A stretch of 64,000 nt of DNA from Pseudomonadota bacterium (GCA_020161695.1 JAIUOO010000017.1:57856-121855); one strand, 5' to 3'; positions 43,116-50,954 are shown, counted from the stretch's first letter. Notes: a model not told the origin generated them from the sequence alone. Numbers and translations: made by a program.

Positions 43116-43388
43116 ATGACCATGATCACGCAAGCCACTGTTTCATCGCCTCGGCGCGCGCTTAACGCGGCGCGCTCACCAAAGCGCGGCCCGATCTCCC
43201 GACCCAAGGTCACGGATAATCCTCAGACCGCTGCCGCTGTCGCTTGGATTAAAGCAATGCGGGCTGATGGCTTCGTGTTTGTGCGCCGCCATTTGCAGGA
43301 AGGCGTGAACGATTTTGCGATCCGGCGCCAAGATGGTGAAGGTCGCGACGATACCAGCCAACTGATAAATTTGATGAAACTCATCTGA
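43116..43388 (+). CDS. hypothetical protein of the element
   Basis: 90 residues. GGAGG, 5 nt before the ATG at 43116, fixes the start (an ATG at 43104 has no such site). The N-terminal third is Arg/Ser-rich (SSPRRALNAARSPKRGPISRPK). The rest looks folded: NPQTAAAVAWIKAMRADGFVFVRRHLQEGVNDFAIRRQDGEGRDDTSQLINLM, a helix-beta pattern. Its codon use is less GC-rich than its neighbours. It faces away from the RHH gene across the TTGATAYC repeats, so the RHH protein may control it. No family recognised. Confidence 0.6.
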   Translation: MTMITQATVSSPRRALNAARSPKRGPISRPKVTDNPQTAAAVAWIKAMRADGFVFVRRHLQEGVNDFAIRRQDGEGRDDTSQLINLMKLI

Positions 43389-43391
43389 GGT

Positions 43392-43435
43392 TCGTTTTCT
43401 TGACAAACGAGACTCGGATGAGTATCGTTTTGTCA
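43392..43435 (+). promoter_or_regulatory. sigma-70 promoter with overlapping inverted repeats
   Basis: TTGACA (43400-43405), a 17-nt spacer, then TATCGT (43423-43428). TGACAAACGA (43401-43410) and TCGTTTTGTCA (43425-43435) form a near-perfect inverted repeat. TCGTTT (43392-43397) and AAACGA (43405-43410) form another. A repressor at these sites would cover both -35 and -10. Confidence 0.72.
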
Positions 43436-43453
43436 CCAAGAACGGACTGCCCC

Positions 43454-43636
43454 ATGCGCTTCGATCGTCCCACCTACCTCGCTTCCCTCGCTCTTGCCGA
43501 TCCGCAGCACCTCTGGAAGGAGCGCAAGAAGCATATGGATGTCGTGACGGAGCATCTGGCCGTCGCGTCGTTCATCGACGGCCTCATCGAGAAGTCAGTT
43601 CTCGCCGCGACCAAGCCGAAGGCCAAGGTTTCCTGA
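43454..43636 (+). CDS. hypothetical small protein of the element
   Basis: 60 residues from an ATG 26 bp after the -10 box. The sequence is mostly helical (RFDRPTYLASLALADPQHLWKERKKHMDVVTEHLAVASFIDGLIEKSVLAATKPKAKVS). No family is recognised. It shares one base with the next start (TGATG), so the two are translationally coupled. An upstream in-frame ATG at 43418 would lie within the promoter and is not preferred. Being first behind a regulated promoter suggests a control or cargo role rather than virion structure. Confidence 0.6.
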   Translation: MRFDRPTYLASLALADPQHLWKERKKHMDVVTEHLAVASFIDGLIEKSVLAATKPKAKVS

Positions 43637-44232
43637 TGCTCGACCTGTCGACCCCAGCTCTGCGGCAAGCAGACATCCTTCAGGCCATTCCCGGCCTGAA
43701 GGAGAAGTCGCTTCAAAACTGGTATCAGCGCAAAATCCTCCGTAACAACGAGGAGGCAGTCCGTTCGGGTCTGGTCGACAGCGAAAATCCTGGCAGGCAG
43801 GCAAAGCGCCTCGCGAACGCCTATGGCTTCCTTGTGATCGCCACCATGTACGAGATGGGTCAGCTCTGGATTGACCCAGCCGATGCCCGCGAGATCGGCT
43901 TTAAGGTCGCGCAGCGCGCGGACGAACTGAATGAAACCGGCAAGCTGAACCGGCTAGAAATTGCCGCAGACGACTACGAAAATCTTGAAGTTTGGCTTCT
44001 CACACCTGCGAAGACCATTCAGGTCGAGGACGAGAAGGCTATTGATCTTCCCAATATGCTTAGTGGGACCCGATATCGGCTGGCACCAAAAGTCGGCCCC
44101 GCTCACGTCGAGCGCCCCATTACCGGTCGCGTGAAAATCGAGATCGAGGTCGATGCGCTGATCATTGGCTACCTCGCTGCGGCGCTGAAGACGCCGGCCG
44201 GCGTGATCATCTCGTCCAAGGGTGCCCCATGA
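43636..44232 (+). CDS. hypothetical protein with MerR/AlpA-like N-terminal helix-turn-helix
   Basis: 198 residues. The N-terminal part QADILQAIPGLKEKSLQNWYQRKIL resembles the first HTH of MerR- or AlpA-type proteins. A helical central part follows (YGFLVIATMYEMGQLWIDPADAREIGFKVAQRADEL), then a beta-rich C-terminal domain (VGPAHVERPITGRVKIEIEVDALIIGYLAAAL). It could be the repressor or activator of the element; the inverted repeats at 43392-43435 are candidate sites. It is coupled to the preceding small gene and its stop overlaps the portal start (ATGA). No exact family recognised. Confidence 0.6.
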   Translation: MLDLSTPALRQADILQAIPGLKEKSLQNWYQRKILRNNEEAVRSGLVDSENPGRQAKRLANAYGFLVIATMYEMGQLWIDPADAREIGFKVAQRADELNETGKLNRLEIAADDYENLEVWLLTPAKTIQVEDEKAIDLPNMLSGTRYRLAPKVGPAHVERPITGRVKIEIEVDALIIGYLAAALKTPAGVIISSKGAP

Positions 44233-45635
44233 TCCTTAACCTCCTTCGCAAGGCTGGCCTTCTGAAGCGCTCCTACGACGGCGCGGCGGGCGGCAGGCGC
44301 TGGCGCGGTGCTGGCGAGATGCCGGTGCAGCGCACCGCCATGATCGCTGGCCGCGACCGACTTGCCTCCCGCGCCCGTTACCTCGCCGCCAACAATGCCC
44401 TCGCCGCCTCCGCGGCCGAGGCATGGGCATCCGCGCTGGTCGGTACGGGCATCAAGCCGCAGAGCTTGCATCCGGACCCCGACGTGCGCGCGGCGCTGAA
44501 CCTCGCATGGGAGAGGTGGACGGCGGAGGCTGATGCCGACGGCCTCACCGATTTCTACGGCCTCCAGACTATGGCCGCGCGCCAGATGATCGTGACCGGC
44601 GACGTGCTCGGCCTCATCGTTGTGACAGACGACCAGGCCGGCGTGCCGCTGCGCCTTCGGCTGGTCGAGGCCGAACAGGTCGACCCGGCCCTTCACCGCG
44701 AACTGCCGGGTGGCGCACGTATCGTGTCCGGCATCGAGTTCGATTCCGATGGCCGGCGCGTCGCCTACCACGCTTTCCGCGAGCCTCCCGGCGCACCGCT
44801 CGCGACCGCACTGGACATGATCCGCATTCCCGCCGAGGACGTGGTGCATCTGTTTCGCGCAACCGCGCCCGGCCAGGTGCGCGGCATCTCGTGGTTCGCG
44901 CCGGCCCTCCTCCGCCTCGCCGATCTCGATCAGGCCCATGACGCCCAGCTCATGCGCCAGAAGGTGGCGGCCCTGCTGGCCGGCTTCGTGGTCGATCCCA
45001 ATGGCGATGCTGGCGCCTTCACCGGCGAGCGCCGCGAGGGCGGCATCCTCGACGGCGGCCTCGAGCCCGGCACGCTCAAAGTGCTCGACCCCGGCCAGGA
45101 CGTGCGTTTCTCCGACCCGGCGACGATCGGCATGGAGAGCCTGGAATTCCTGAAACTGACGGCGCGCGAGATCGCCGCAGGTCTCGGCCTACCAGAGCAT
45201 GTGCTCACCGGCGACCTCAGCGGCGCCAACTATTCGAGCCTTCGGGCAGGACTGGTTGAGTTTCGCCGCAAGGTCGAGGCCATCCAGCATGCATGCCTCG
45301 TCCACCAGTTCTGTCGGCCGGTGTGGCAGCGCTTCGTGGAGACGGCCGCCCTGTCAGGCGAAGTCGTGCTTCGCGATTTCGATCGCTACCGCACCGAATA
45401 CCTCGCCGTGAAGTGGATCACGCCCCGCTTCGACTGGGTCGATCCGGCCAAGGATGCCGAGGCCGAAGTCGCCTCCCTCGCCGCCGGGCTGATGTCGCCG
45501 CGAGAGGCCGCCGCCTCGCGTGGCTATGACCTGGAGGCCCTCTACCGCGAGATCGCCGAGGACCGGGCGCTGGCCGCGAAACTTGGCCTCACCTTCTCAT
45601 CCCCAGCTGCCGCTCGCCCCAAGGAGGCCGCATGA
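44229..45635 (+). CDS. phage portal protein (lambda family)
   Basis: 468 residues of the lambda gpB-like portal family. ARYLAANNALAASAAEAWASALVGTGIKPQS, then WTAEADADGLTDFYGLQTMAARQMIVTGDVLGLI, are typical. HLFRATAPGQVRGISWFAPALLRLADLDQAHDAQLMRQKVAALLAGFV and GLGLPEHVLTGDLSGANYSSLRAGLVEFRRKVEAIQ are the wing/stem and crown regions. It forms the dodecameric ring through which DNA enters the head. Overlaps of 4 bp at both ends show a packed head-gene operon. Confidence 0.94.
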   Translation: MILNLLRKAGLLKRSYDGAAGGRRWRGAGEMPVQRTAMIAGRDRLASRARYLAANNALAASAAEAWASALVGTGIKPQSLHPDPDVRAALNLAWERWTAEADADGLTDFYGLQTMAARQMIVTGDVLGLIVVTDDQAGVPLRLRLVEAEQVDPALHRELPGGARIVSGIEFDSDGRRVAYHAFREPPGAPLATALDMIRIPAEDVVHLFRATAPGQVRGISWFAPALLRLADLDQAHDAQLMRQKVAALLAGFVVDPNGDAGAFTGERREGGILDGGLEPGTLKVLDPGQDVRFSDPATIGMESLEFLKLTAREIAAGLGLPEHVLTGDLSGANYSSLRAGLVEFRRKVEAIQHACLVHQFCRPVWQRFVETAALSGEVVLRDFDRYRTEYLAVKWITPRFDWVDPAKDAEAEVASLAAGLMSPREAAASRGYDLEALYREIAEDRALAAKLGLTFSSPAAARPKEAA

Positions 45636-47428
45636 CCACCCAGACCGTCATCACTCGGCGGGCACCGGTCGCCGCCACGACCTGGAACGCGGAGGCGCGG
45701 ACCTTTCAGGTGGTCTTCTCCACTGGCGCAGGCGTGGAGCGCCGCGACGCACGCGGCGCCTATGTCGAGATCCTGTCGCTGGATCAGGATTGGCCCGAGC
45801 AGGTGCCCCTGCTCGACGGCCACAGGCGCGAGAGCCTGGACAACGTGCTGGGTGTCGCAACCCATCTCCGGGTGGTCGACGGGGAAGCCCTCGCCGACGT
45901 TCGGCTCTCGCGCCACTCCCCCCTTGCAGACCGCCTCGCGGCCGAACTGACGGATGGCGCCACTTTCGGCGTTTCGGTCGGCTACACCGTCGAGGGCTGG
46001 AAAGAGACCTCCGATCCCGCCACCGGCCGGCGCGCAAAGGTCGCGTCCCGGTGGACGCCCGTCGAGGTTTCCATTGTCCCCATCCCCGCCGACCGCTCTG
46101 CCTCCATCCGAGGAAGCGTAATGACCACCAGAACCGAACCGGACGCCGCTCCGGACGCAAAGCCCGCCGCGACGATCGTCTCGGGAACGTTCCAGGGCGA
46201 GATTCGCACCAAATCCGCCGACGAAGGCGATGCGGGCGACGACAACGAAGGCGATGCCGGCGCAACTCCGCCGGACGATGAGACCCGCGCCGCGCGGCTG
46301 GCCTCCATGCGCACCCGATCGCATGCGACCCGGCAGGTCCGCACCACTGCCTCCGTGGGCACGGATCACGCTGACCCCGAGGTCCGCTCCCGCTCCATCG
46401 GCGAGGCACTCTACACGCGTGTCAATCCGGGCCATCAGCCGTCGGAGCAGGCACGCGCGTATATCGGCCTCACCATCCCCGAGATCGCACGGGACATTCT
46501 GCGCACCCGCTCGATTTCGACCACCGGCCTCTCGCCGGCCGCCGTCATCGAGCGTGCCCTGCACTCGACCTCCGATTTCCCCATCATTCTCGGGGACGCG
46601 GTCGGTCGCACCCTGCGGGAGGCTTATGGTGCAGCTCCGTCCGGGGTCCGCCAGCTCGGCCGCCAGACGACAGCACGCGACTTCCGCGCCAAGCACCGCA
46701 TCCAGCTCTCGGCCGCGCCGACGCTGGAGAAGGTGAACGAGGCCGGCGAGTTCAAGTCGGGCTCGATGGGCGAGAGCAAGGAGAGCTACAAGATCGACAC
46801 GTTCGGCCGGATCATCGGCATCACCCGCCAGGCGCTGGTGAACGACGATCTCGGCGCGTTCACCGACCTGTCCCGACGCATGGGCCAGGCGGCAGCGGCC
46901 TTCGAAGCGGACTTCCTCGTCAACCTCGTCCGCGAGGGCGCCGGAGCCGGGCCGGTCATGTCGGACGGCAAGCGCCTGTTCCATGCGGACCACGGCAATC
47001 TCGCCGGGGCCGGGGCCGCCATCTCCGAGACGACGCTCTCCGCCGCTCGGCTGGCGCTGCGCCGGCAGACCGGGCTGAAGGGCGAACTGATCTCGGTCAC
47101 GCCGCGCTATCTGGTCGTCAGCCCGGAGAACGAGACGATCGCCGAGAAGACCGTTTCCGCCATCCAGGCGACCAAGGTGGACGACGCCAACGTCTTCACC
47201 AAGCTCGTCGTGGTGGTCGAGCCGCGCTTCACAGGGAACGCCTGGTATCTCACCGCCGACCCCGGCGAGATCGACGGCCTCGAATACGCCTATCTGGAAG
47301 GCGAGCCGGGTCCGCAGATCACCACGCAGGCCGGCTTCACCGTCGATGGCGTGCAGATCAGGATCCGCCTCGATTTCGGCGCTGGCTTTGTCGACCACCG
47401 CGGCTGGTTCCGCAATCCGGGCCAGTGA
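45632..47428 (+). CDS. prohead protease / major capsid protein fusion
   Basis: 598 residues. Residues 1-~165 are a prohead protease of the U35 type: VPLLDGHRRESLDNVLG (His), GATFGVSVGYTVEGW (Ser) and WTPVEVSIVPIPADRSA. A charged linker (~166-240, rich in Asp/Glu/Ala/Thr) separates it from an HK97-fold capsid domain (~255-598): KVNEAGEFKSGSMGESKESYKIDTFGRIIGITRQALVNDDLGAFTDLSRRMGQAAAAFEADFLVNLV, DGKRLFHADHGN and the final FVDHRGWFRNPG. The natural cut is presumably in or after the linker. Such fusions are known in phages, so this is not a misassembly. It would build the element's own capsid. Confidence 0.92.
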   Translation: MTTQTVITRRAPVAATTWNAEARTFQVVFSTGAGVERRDARGAYVEILSLDQDWPEQVPLLDGHRRESLDNVLGVATHLRVVDGEALADVRLSRHSPLADRLAAELTDGATFGVSVGYTVEGWKETSDPATGRRAKVASRWTPVEVSIVPIPADRSASIRGSVMTTRTEPDAAPDAKPAATIVSGTFQGEIRTKSADEGDAGDDNEGDAGATPPDDETRAARLASMRTRSHATRQVRTTASVGTDHADPEVRSRSIGEALYTRVNPGHQPSEQARAYIGLTIPEIARDILRTRSISTTGLSPAAVIERALHSTSDFPIILGDAVGRTLREAYGAAPSGVRQLGRQTTARDFRAKHRIQLSAAPTLEKVNEAGEFKSGSMGESKESYKIDTFGRIIGITRQALVNDDLGAFTDLSRRMGQAAAAFEADFLVNLVREGAGAGPVMSDGKRLFHADHGNLAGAGAAISETTLSAARLALRRQTGLKGELISVTPRYLVVSPENETIAEKTVSAIQATKVDDANVFTKLVVVVEPRFTGNAWYLTADPGEIDGLEYAYLEGEPGPQITTQAGFTVDGVQIRIRLDFGAGFVDHRGWFRNPGQ

Positions 47429-47430
47429 CG

Positions 47431-47643
47431 ATGACGACGCCGGCCGATCTCAACACGCGCCTCGCCAAGCTCCGGGAAATCCGGGCGAGCGGCGTTCTCT
47501 CGACCGAGGTGGACGGCCAGAAGGTCGTCTTCCGCTCGGATCAGGAACTCGCCGCCGCCATCGCCGACCTGGAGCGCCAGATCCGGGCGCAGTCGATCGG
47601 CCGGGTCACGACCATCCGCCTCTCCTCCTCCAAGGGATTCTGA
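47431..47643 (+). CDS. gpW-like head-completion protein
   Basis: 70 residues, the size of lambda gpW. TTPADLNTRLAKLREIRASGVLSTEVDGQKVVFRSDQELAAAIADLERQI matches the gpW pattern: a helix, a beta hairpin with G-x-x-V-x-F, then a second helix with a basic end. It would plug the portal after packaging and give the surface for tail attachment. A GTG at 47425 overlapping the capsid stop (GTGA) is an alternative start. Its presence without tail genes suggests heads are finished for joining to tails from elsewhere. Confidence 0.75.
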   Translation: MTTPADLNTRLAKLREIRASGVLSTEVDGQKVVFRSDQELAAAIADLERQIRAQSIGRVTTIRLSSSKGF

Positions 47644-47645
47644 CT

Positions 47646-47981
47646 ATGAAGAACTTCGTTCAGCCCGGTGAGATGATCACCGCCGCCGCCCCCGTGGGTG
47701 GCATTCTCTCCGGCGCAGGCCTCCTCGCCGGCTCGCTCTTCGGCGTGGCGGCCACCAGCCAGCCGGAAGGCGACCCTGTCGAACTCGCGACCACGGGCGT
47801 TTATGACCTTCCGAAGGTGTCGGCCAACACCTTCGCCTTCGGCGCCAAGGTCTACTGGGACGCCACGGCCAAGAACTGCACGTCGACCGCGACGGACAAC
47901 ACGCTGATCGGCGTGGCCGTCGCGGCGGCCGGCAACGGCGCTGCGATCATCCGCGTTCGCCTGAACGGGGCTTTCTCCTAA
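47646..47981 (+). CDS. DUF2190 family protein (capsid decoration-like)
   Basis: 111 residues. MKNFVQPGEMITAAAPVGGILSGAGLLAGSLFGVA, then GVYDLPKVSANTFAFGAKVYWDATAKNC and NTLIGVAVAAAGNGAAIIRVRLNGAFS, are the DUF2190 signature, a beta-rich trimeric protein found next to capsid genes and thought to be a head decoration protein like gpD. It is the last morphogenesis gene; a 139-bp gap without a gene separates it from the AlpA-like gene. No tail gene follows, which is where one would normally be. Confidence 0.82.
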   Translation: MKNFVQPGEMITAAAPVGGILSGAGLLAGSLFGVAATSQPEGDPVELATTGVYDLPKVSANTFAFGAKVYWDATAKNCTSTATDNTLIGVAVAAAGNGAAIIRVRLNGAFS

Positions 47982-48120
47982 TTCTGCCAGGGCGGCCCAT
48001 GTGACGGGTGCCGCGGCCCATCCCACAACGGAAAGTCCTCCTCCCTGCCGTCCGCCCCACAGGGGTTTGAAGAAGGGTCAAGGAAGACGAGGCCGCAACA
48101 GCTCTCCAGCCGGTGATTGA

Positions 48121-48372
48121 ATGTCCAAGCTGCGCCGCATCGAACTCCTCCCCGCCTCGCTGTCACCGATCGCGGTGCGCCGCGAGTATGCAGCCGCCGT
48201 GATCGATGTCTCGCCGAACAAGTTCGATGAGATGGTGCGCGACGGCCGCATGCCGCCAGCGCGGCGCATCGACGGTCGGCGCGTGTGGGTGGTGGACGAG
48301 ATTCGCGCTCGCGCGCTGGACCTCCCGACCGCCGACGACTCTGCAGCCGAAAACCCCTTCGACGATCTCTGA
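48121..48372 (+). CDS. AlpA/excisionase-like winged-helix protein
   Basis: 83 residues. VRREYAAAVIDVSPNKFDEMVRDGRMPPARRIDGRRVWVVDEIRARALDLP is an AlpA/Xis-type motif: a helix-turn-helix followed by a wing with the RRIDGRRVW signature. In satellites and prophages such proteins direct excision or activate the integrase. It ends 3 bp before the integrase ATG, the usual place for an excisionase or regulator. A pure regulator function is also possible. Confidence 0.78.
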   Translation: MSKLRRIELLPASLSPIAVRREYAAAVIDVSPNKFDEMVRDGRMPPARRIDGRRVWVVDEIRARALDLPTADDSAAENPFDDL

Positions 48373-48375
48373 GCA

Positions 48376-49584
48376 ATGCCCCGCAGGAACCCGCCTCACC
48401 TCAGCTCGGATATGGACCGCCACGGCAATCGCCGCTGGTATGTTCGCATGCCCGGCCGGAGGAAGGTTCGCATTCGCGCGACCTACGCGACAGAGGCGTT
48501 CTGGAATGCTTATCGCGACGCGCTGGTGGGCACGCTGCTACCGAAACCAGCCGAGCCACCGCGTCTGCCAAAGCCTGCTTCAGGCTCCCTGCGCTGGCTG
48601 ACCGCCTCCTATCTGGAGAGCGCTGAGTTCAAGCAGCTCGACGCGAGCACCCGTCGCGTCCGCCGCCGCCTTATCGATCGCCTGTGCCAGATGAGGGATG
48701 GTGGCGGGAGGGAGATTGGCGGGCACCCCTACGCAAGGCTCGAGGGCCGGCATGTGCGCAAGATCAGGGACCGGCACGCCGACCGGCCTGCGGCAGCCAA
48801 TGCCTTTGTCAAAGTGATCCGGCAGATCTTCGCCTGGGCGATTGATGCCGATCTCGCGCAGACCAATCCGGGCCGGGACGTGAAGTATCTCGCCGGCTCC
48901 GCCAACGGCATCCGAGCGTGGACGCAGGCCGACGTGGAAACGTTCGCCAAGAAGTTCCCCCGCGGCACGAAACCGTTCCTTGCTCTGGCGCTCATGCTGC
49001 ACCTTACGGTTCGGCGATCGGATGTCATCCACATCGGCCCGGAGAATGTTCGCGACGGTGTTATCTCATTCACCGAAGTGAAGAACGCGCGGCGGAAGCC
49101 CAAGCATCATGAGATTCCGGTGCATCCTGCGCTCGCCTCGGTCATCGCGGCTACGCCCCACTCGACCGCAGCATTTCTGACCACGGACTATGGAGAGCCG
49201 TTCAGGAGCGCAGCGTCCTTTGGCAACAAGATGCGCGACTGGTGCGACGCCGCCGGCCTCCCCGCATGCTCTGCCCATGGTCTTCGGAAGCTGGGCGCGG
49301 CGGCTCTCGCGGAGAGCGGCGCCAGCAATCAGGAAATTATGGCGATCACAGGCCACACGACATCGAAGGAGGTTGATCGCTACACGAAAACCGCCCGTAA
49401 GAAGCTGCTCGCCGCAAGCGCCGTGAGCAAGCAGATTGTCCCACTTCCGCCGCCCCCGGCGAGCGGTGGGGCAAAAGAAGGCTCTAAGCCTTTGAAATCA
49501 ATTGCACAGAGGGGAGTAATGGTGCCCAGGGACGGAGTCGAACCGCCGACACTGCGATTTTCAGTCGCATGCTCTACCAACTGA
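48376..49584 (+). CDS. int: tyrosine-type site-specific integrase
   Basis: 402 residues in the integrated form. The catalytic set is visible: Arg213/214 (LHLTVRRSDVIHIG), H301-x-x-R304 (SAHGLRKLGAAAL), His327 (ITGHTTSKEV) and Tyr336 (DRYTKTARKKL). The N-terminal region holds an AP2-like arm domain and a core-binding domain (SYLESAEFKQLDASTRRVRRRLIDRLCQM). The last ~22 codons are the antisense of the tRNA-Phe gene (MVPRDGVEPPTLRF...). After excision the frame would instead continue into the attL side as MVPRDEGEKPRPDKPL... and stop at 38718, giving about 407 residues. It integrates the element at the tRNA-Phe 3' end. Confidence 0.93.
   Translation: MPRRNPPHLSSDMDRHGNRRWYVRMPGRRKVRIRATYATEAFWNAYRDALVGTLLPKPAEPPRLPKPASGSLRWLTASYLESAEFKQLDASTRRVRRRLIDRLCQMRDGGGREIGGHPYARLEGRHVRKIRDRHADRPAAANAFVKVIRQIFAWAIDADLAQTNPGRDVKYLAGSANGIRAWTQADVETFAKKFPRGTKPFLALALMLHLTVRRSDVIHIGPENVRDGVISFTEVKNARRKPKHHEIPVHPALASVIAATPHSTAAFLTTDYGEPFRSAASFGNKMRDWCDAAGLPACSAHGLRKLGAAALAESGASNQEIMAITGHTTSKEVDRYTKTARKKLLAASAVSKQIVPLPPPPASGGAKEGSKPLKSIAQRGVMVPRDGVEPPTLRFSVACSTN
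49518..49534. other. attR (right attachment repeat, tRNA-Phe 3' end)
   Basis: AATGGTGCCCAGGGACG, identical to attL. It covers the CCA, discriminator base, acceptor 3' strand and start of the T arm of tRNA-Phe. The tRNA is left complete, as expected for integration at a tRNA 3' end. Confidence 0.9.
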
Positions 49585-49595
49585 GCTACCTGGGC
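49520..49595 (-). tRNA. tRNA-Phe (GAA)
   Basis: 76 nt on the minus strand. The acceptor stem is GCCCAGG/CCTGGGC with an encoded CCA end. The D arm is GCTC..GAGC, the anticodon stem TGCGA/TCGCA with loop CTGAAAA (anticodon GAA), and the T arm GGCGG/CCGTC with loop TTCGACT. All stems pair normally. It is the integration site of the element. Confidence 0.97.
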
Positions 49596-49806
49596 GACCC
49601 GTGCACGCGGGGCCGTCAGACAGCCGTCACGTTGCAGTGCGCGGCGGCTTATAGAGGCTCCGCCGGGCGCTGTCCACCCTGTCCGGGCACGGATTATTTT
49701 CATCCGCGCGCCGATGCCCGGGCGGCCGCTCTTGCCACGGGCCGGCAAGGGCGGCGAGCATGATGTTGCGGCGTTCAATAGCGCCAGCATGGCCGGAGTG
49801 GACCCG

Positions 49807-50280
49807 ATGACGCAGCCCCGCCGAACGGCACGGCCGGAATCGCGGAGCACCGATTCGCTTCGTGCCGACGCTGGCCAACACGCCGTCGATTCGGCGCTCG
49901 CCGGAATGGACCGGGCGGTTGCGGTTCGTCTCGGAGAAGTCCGCGATCTCGTTCTCGCCACCGCAGCGGCGACGCCCGGCGTCGGACCGATCGAGCAGGC
50001 GTTGAAATGGGGCCAGCCGAGCTTCCTGACAACCGAGACCGGCAGCGGCAGCACCATTCGCATGGATGCCGCAAAGAGCCGCCCCGGCGGCTATGCGGTC
50101 TATTTCCACTGCCAGACCAATCTCGTGGAGACGTTTCGCGGACTCTATCCCGATGTCTTCCATTTCGAGGGCAATCGCGCGCTGCACCTGAACGCCGCGG
50201 ACCCGCTGCCCGCCGAGGAGTTGAGGCACTGTCTGGCGCTCGCGCTCACCTATCACCAGCGCAAGGCCGGCAAGCGGTGA
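49807..50280 (+). CDS. DUF1801 domain-containing protein
   Basis: About 157 residues. VRDLVLATAAATPGVGPIEQALKWGQPSFLTTETGSGSTIRMDAAK, then GGYAVYFHCQTNLVETFRGLYPDVFHFEGNRALHLNAADPLPAEELRHCLALALTYHQ, are the DUF1801/YdhG-like pattern (conserved KWGQPSF and YFHC). Members are small cytoplasmic proteins of unknown role, some linked to phosphate or metal stress. The start at 49807 has GGAG 8 nt upstream; an ATG at 49789 is possible. It is convergent with the L,D-transpeptidase gene. Confidence 0.82.
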   Translation: MTQPRRTARPESRSTDSLRADAGQHAVDSALAGMDRAVAVRLGEVRDLVLATAAATPGVGPIEQALKWGQPSFLTTETGSGSTIRMDAAKSRPGGYAVYFHCQTNLVETFRGLYPDVFHFEGNRALHLNAADPLPAEELRHCLALALTYHQRKAGKR

Positions 50281-50319
50281 GCCGAAAAGAAAATGCCCCG
50301 ATGGCCAGGCCATCGGGGC
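50281..50319 (-). terminator. intrinsic terminator of the L,D-transpeptidase gene
   Basis: GCCCCGATGG (50295-50304), 5-nt loop, CCATCGGGGC (50310-50319): a perfect 10-bp stem, extendable through the loop. On the minus strand it is followed by ATTTTCTTTTC. Confidence 0.85.
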
Positions 50320-50363
50320 AGTCGAGAGGTCATGCGGGGCATGCACGGCAGGAGGGAAAGGCG

Positions 50364-50954
50364 TCAGAGCACGACGACGCGGGTGCCGACGCGAACGCGG
50401 CTGTAGAGGTCCACGACATCGTCGTTGAGCATGCGGAAGCAGCCTGAGGAGACCGCCTGACCGATCGTGTGCGGCTCGTTGGAGCCGTGGATGCGATAGA
50501 GCGAGGAGCCCAGATACATGGCGCGCGCGCCGAGCGGATTGTCCGGGCCGCCGGCCATGAAGCGCGGCAGGTCGGGGCGGCGCTGCAGCATCTGGACGGG
50601 CGGGCGCCAATCCGGCCACTCGGCCTTGCGGGAGATGGTGTGGGTGCCGCGCCAGTCGAAGCCCGGGCGGCCGACGCCGATGCCGTAGCGGATGGCCTGG
50701 CCGTTGCCCATGACGAAGTAGAGGCGGCGTTCGGTGGTGTTCACGACGACGGTGCCGGGCTCGTAGGCGCCGGCGAAAGCGACCACCTCGCGCGGAATGG
50801 CGGGCCGGGCTGCCGGCTGGTGCGTCGGCTGCTGGAACACCATCGGCTGGCGGGTGTTCGGGTCGATCATGATGTTCTGGAAGAAGGCGTTGGCCGGAGC
50901 GGCCGAGGCGAGGGCAGCAAGCGACATTGCTGCCGCGAGAGCGAGGCGGCGCAT
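50364..50954 (-). CDS. L,D-transpeptidase (YkuD/ErfK family)
   Basis: 196 residues. The signal peptide is MRRLALAAAMSLAALASAAPANA. The YkuD catalytic domain runs from about residue 65: GTVVVNTTERRLYFVMGNGQAIRYGIGVGRPGFDWRGTHTI, then the active-site block YRIHGSNEPHTIGQAVSSGCFRMLNDDVVDLY with catalytic Cys in SSGC and the His in IHGSN. It forms 3-3 crosslinks in peptidoglycan or attaches proteins to it, in the periplasm. AGGAG precedes the ATG, and a strong terminator follows. Hyphomicrobiales usually carry many paralogues. Confidence 0.95.
   Translation of the reverse strand: MRRLALAAAMSLAALASAAPANAFFQNIMIDPNTRQPMVFQQPTHQPAARPAIPREVVAFAGAYEPGTVVVNTTERRLYFVMGNGQAIRYGIGVGRPGFDWRGTHTISRKAEWPDWRPPVQMLQRRPDLPRFMAGGPDNPLGARAMYLGSSLYRIHGSNEPHTIGQAVSSGCFRMLNDDVVDLYSRVRVGTRVVVL

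Larger units (their letters stand above)
38637..49534. mobile_element. ~10.9-kb tRNA-Phe-integrated phage satellite (capsid-forming PICI-like), tail-less
   Basis: Bounded by 17-bp direct repeats, the right one being the 3' end of tRNA-Phe. Gene order: RepA-like helicase, small ORF, terminase small and large, RHH protein (opposite strand), three small genes, portal, protease-capsid fusion, gpW-like connector, DUF2190, AlpA-like, integrase. Everything needed to make and fill a head is present; there is no tail, baseplate, lysis or CI-type repressor gene. All genes are intact and tightly packed, arguing against a decayed prophage. This fits satellites that build their own capsids and borrow helper tails. 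The alternative is a trimmed prophage. Boundaries are well supported; the satellite label is inference. Confidence 0.85.
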
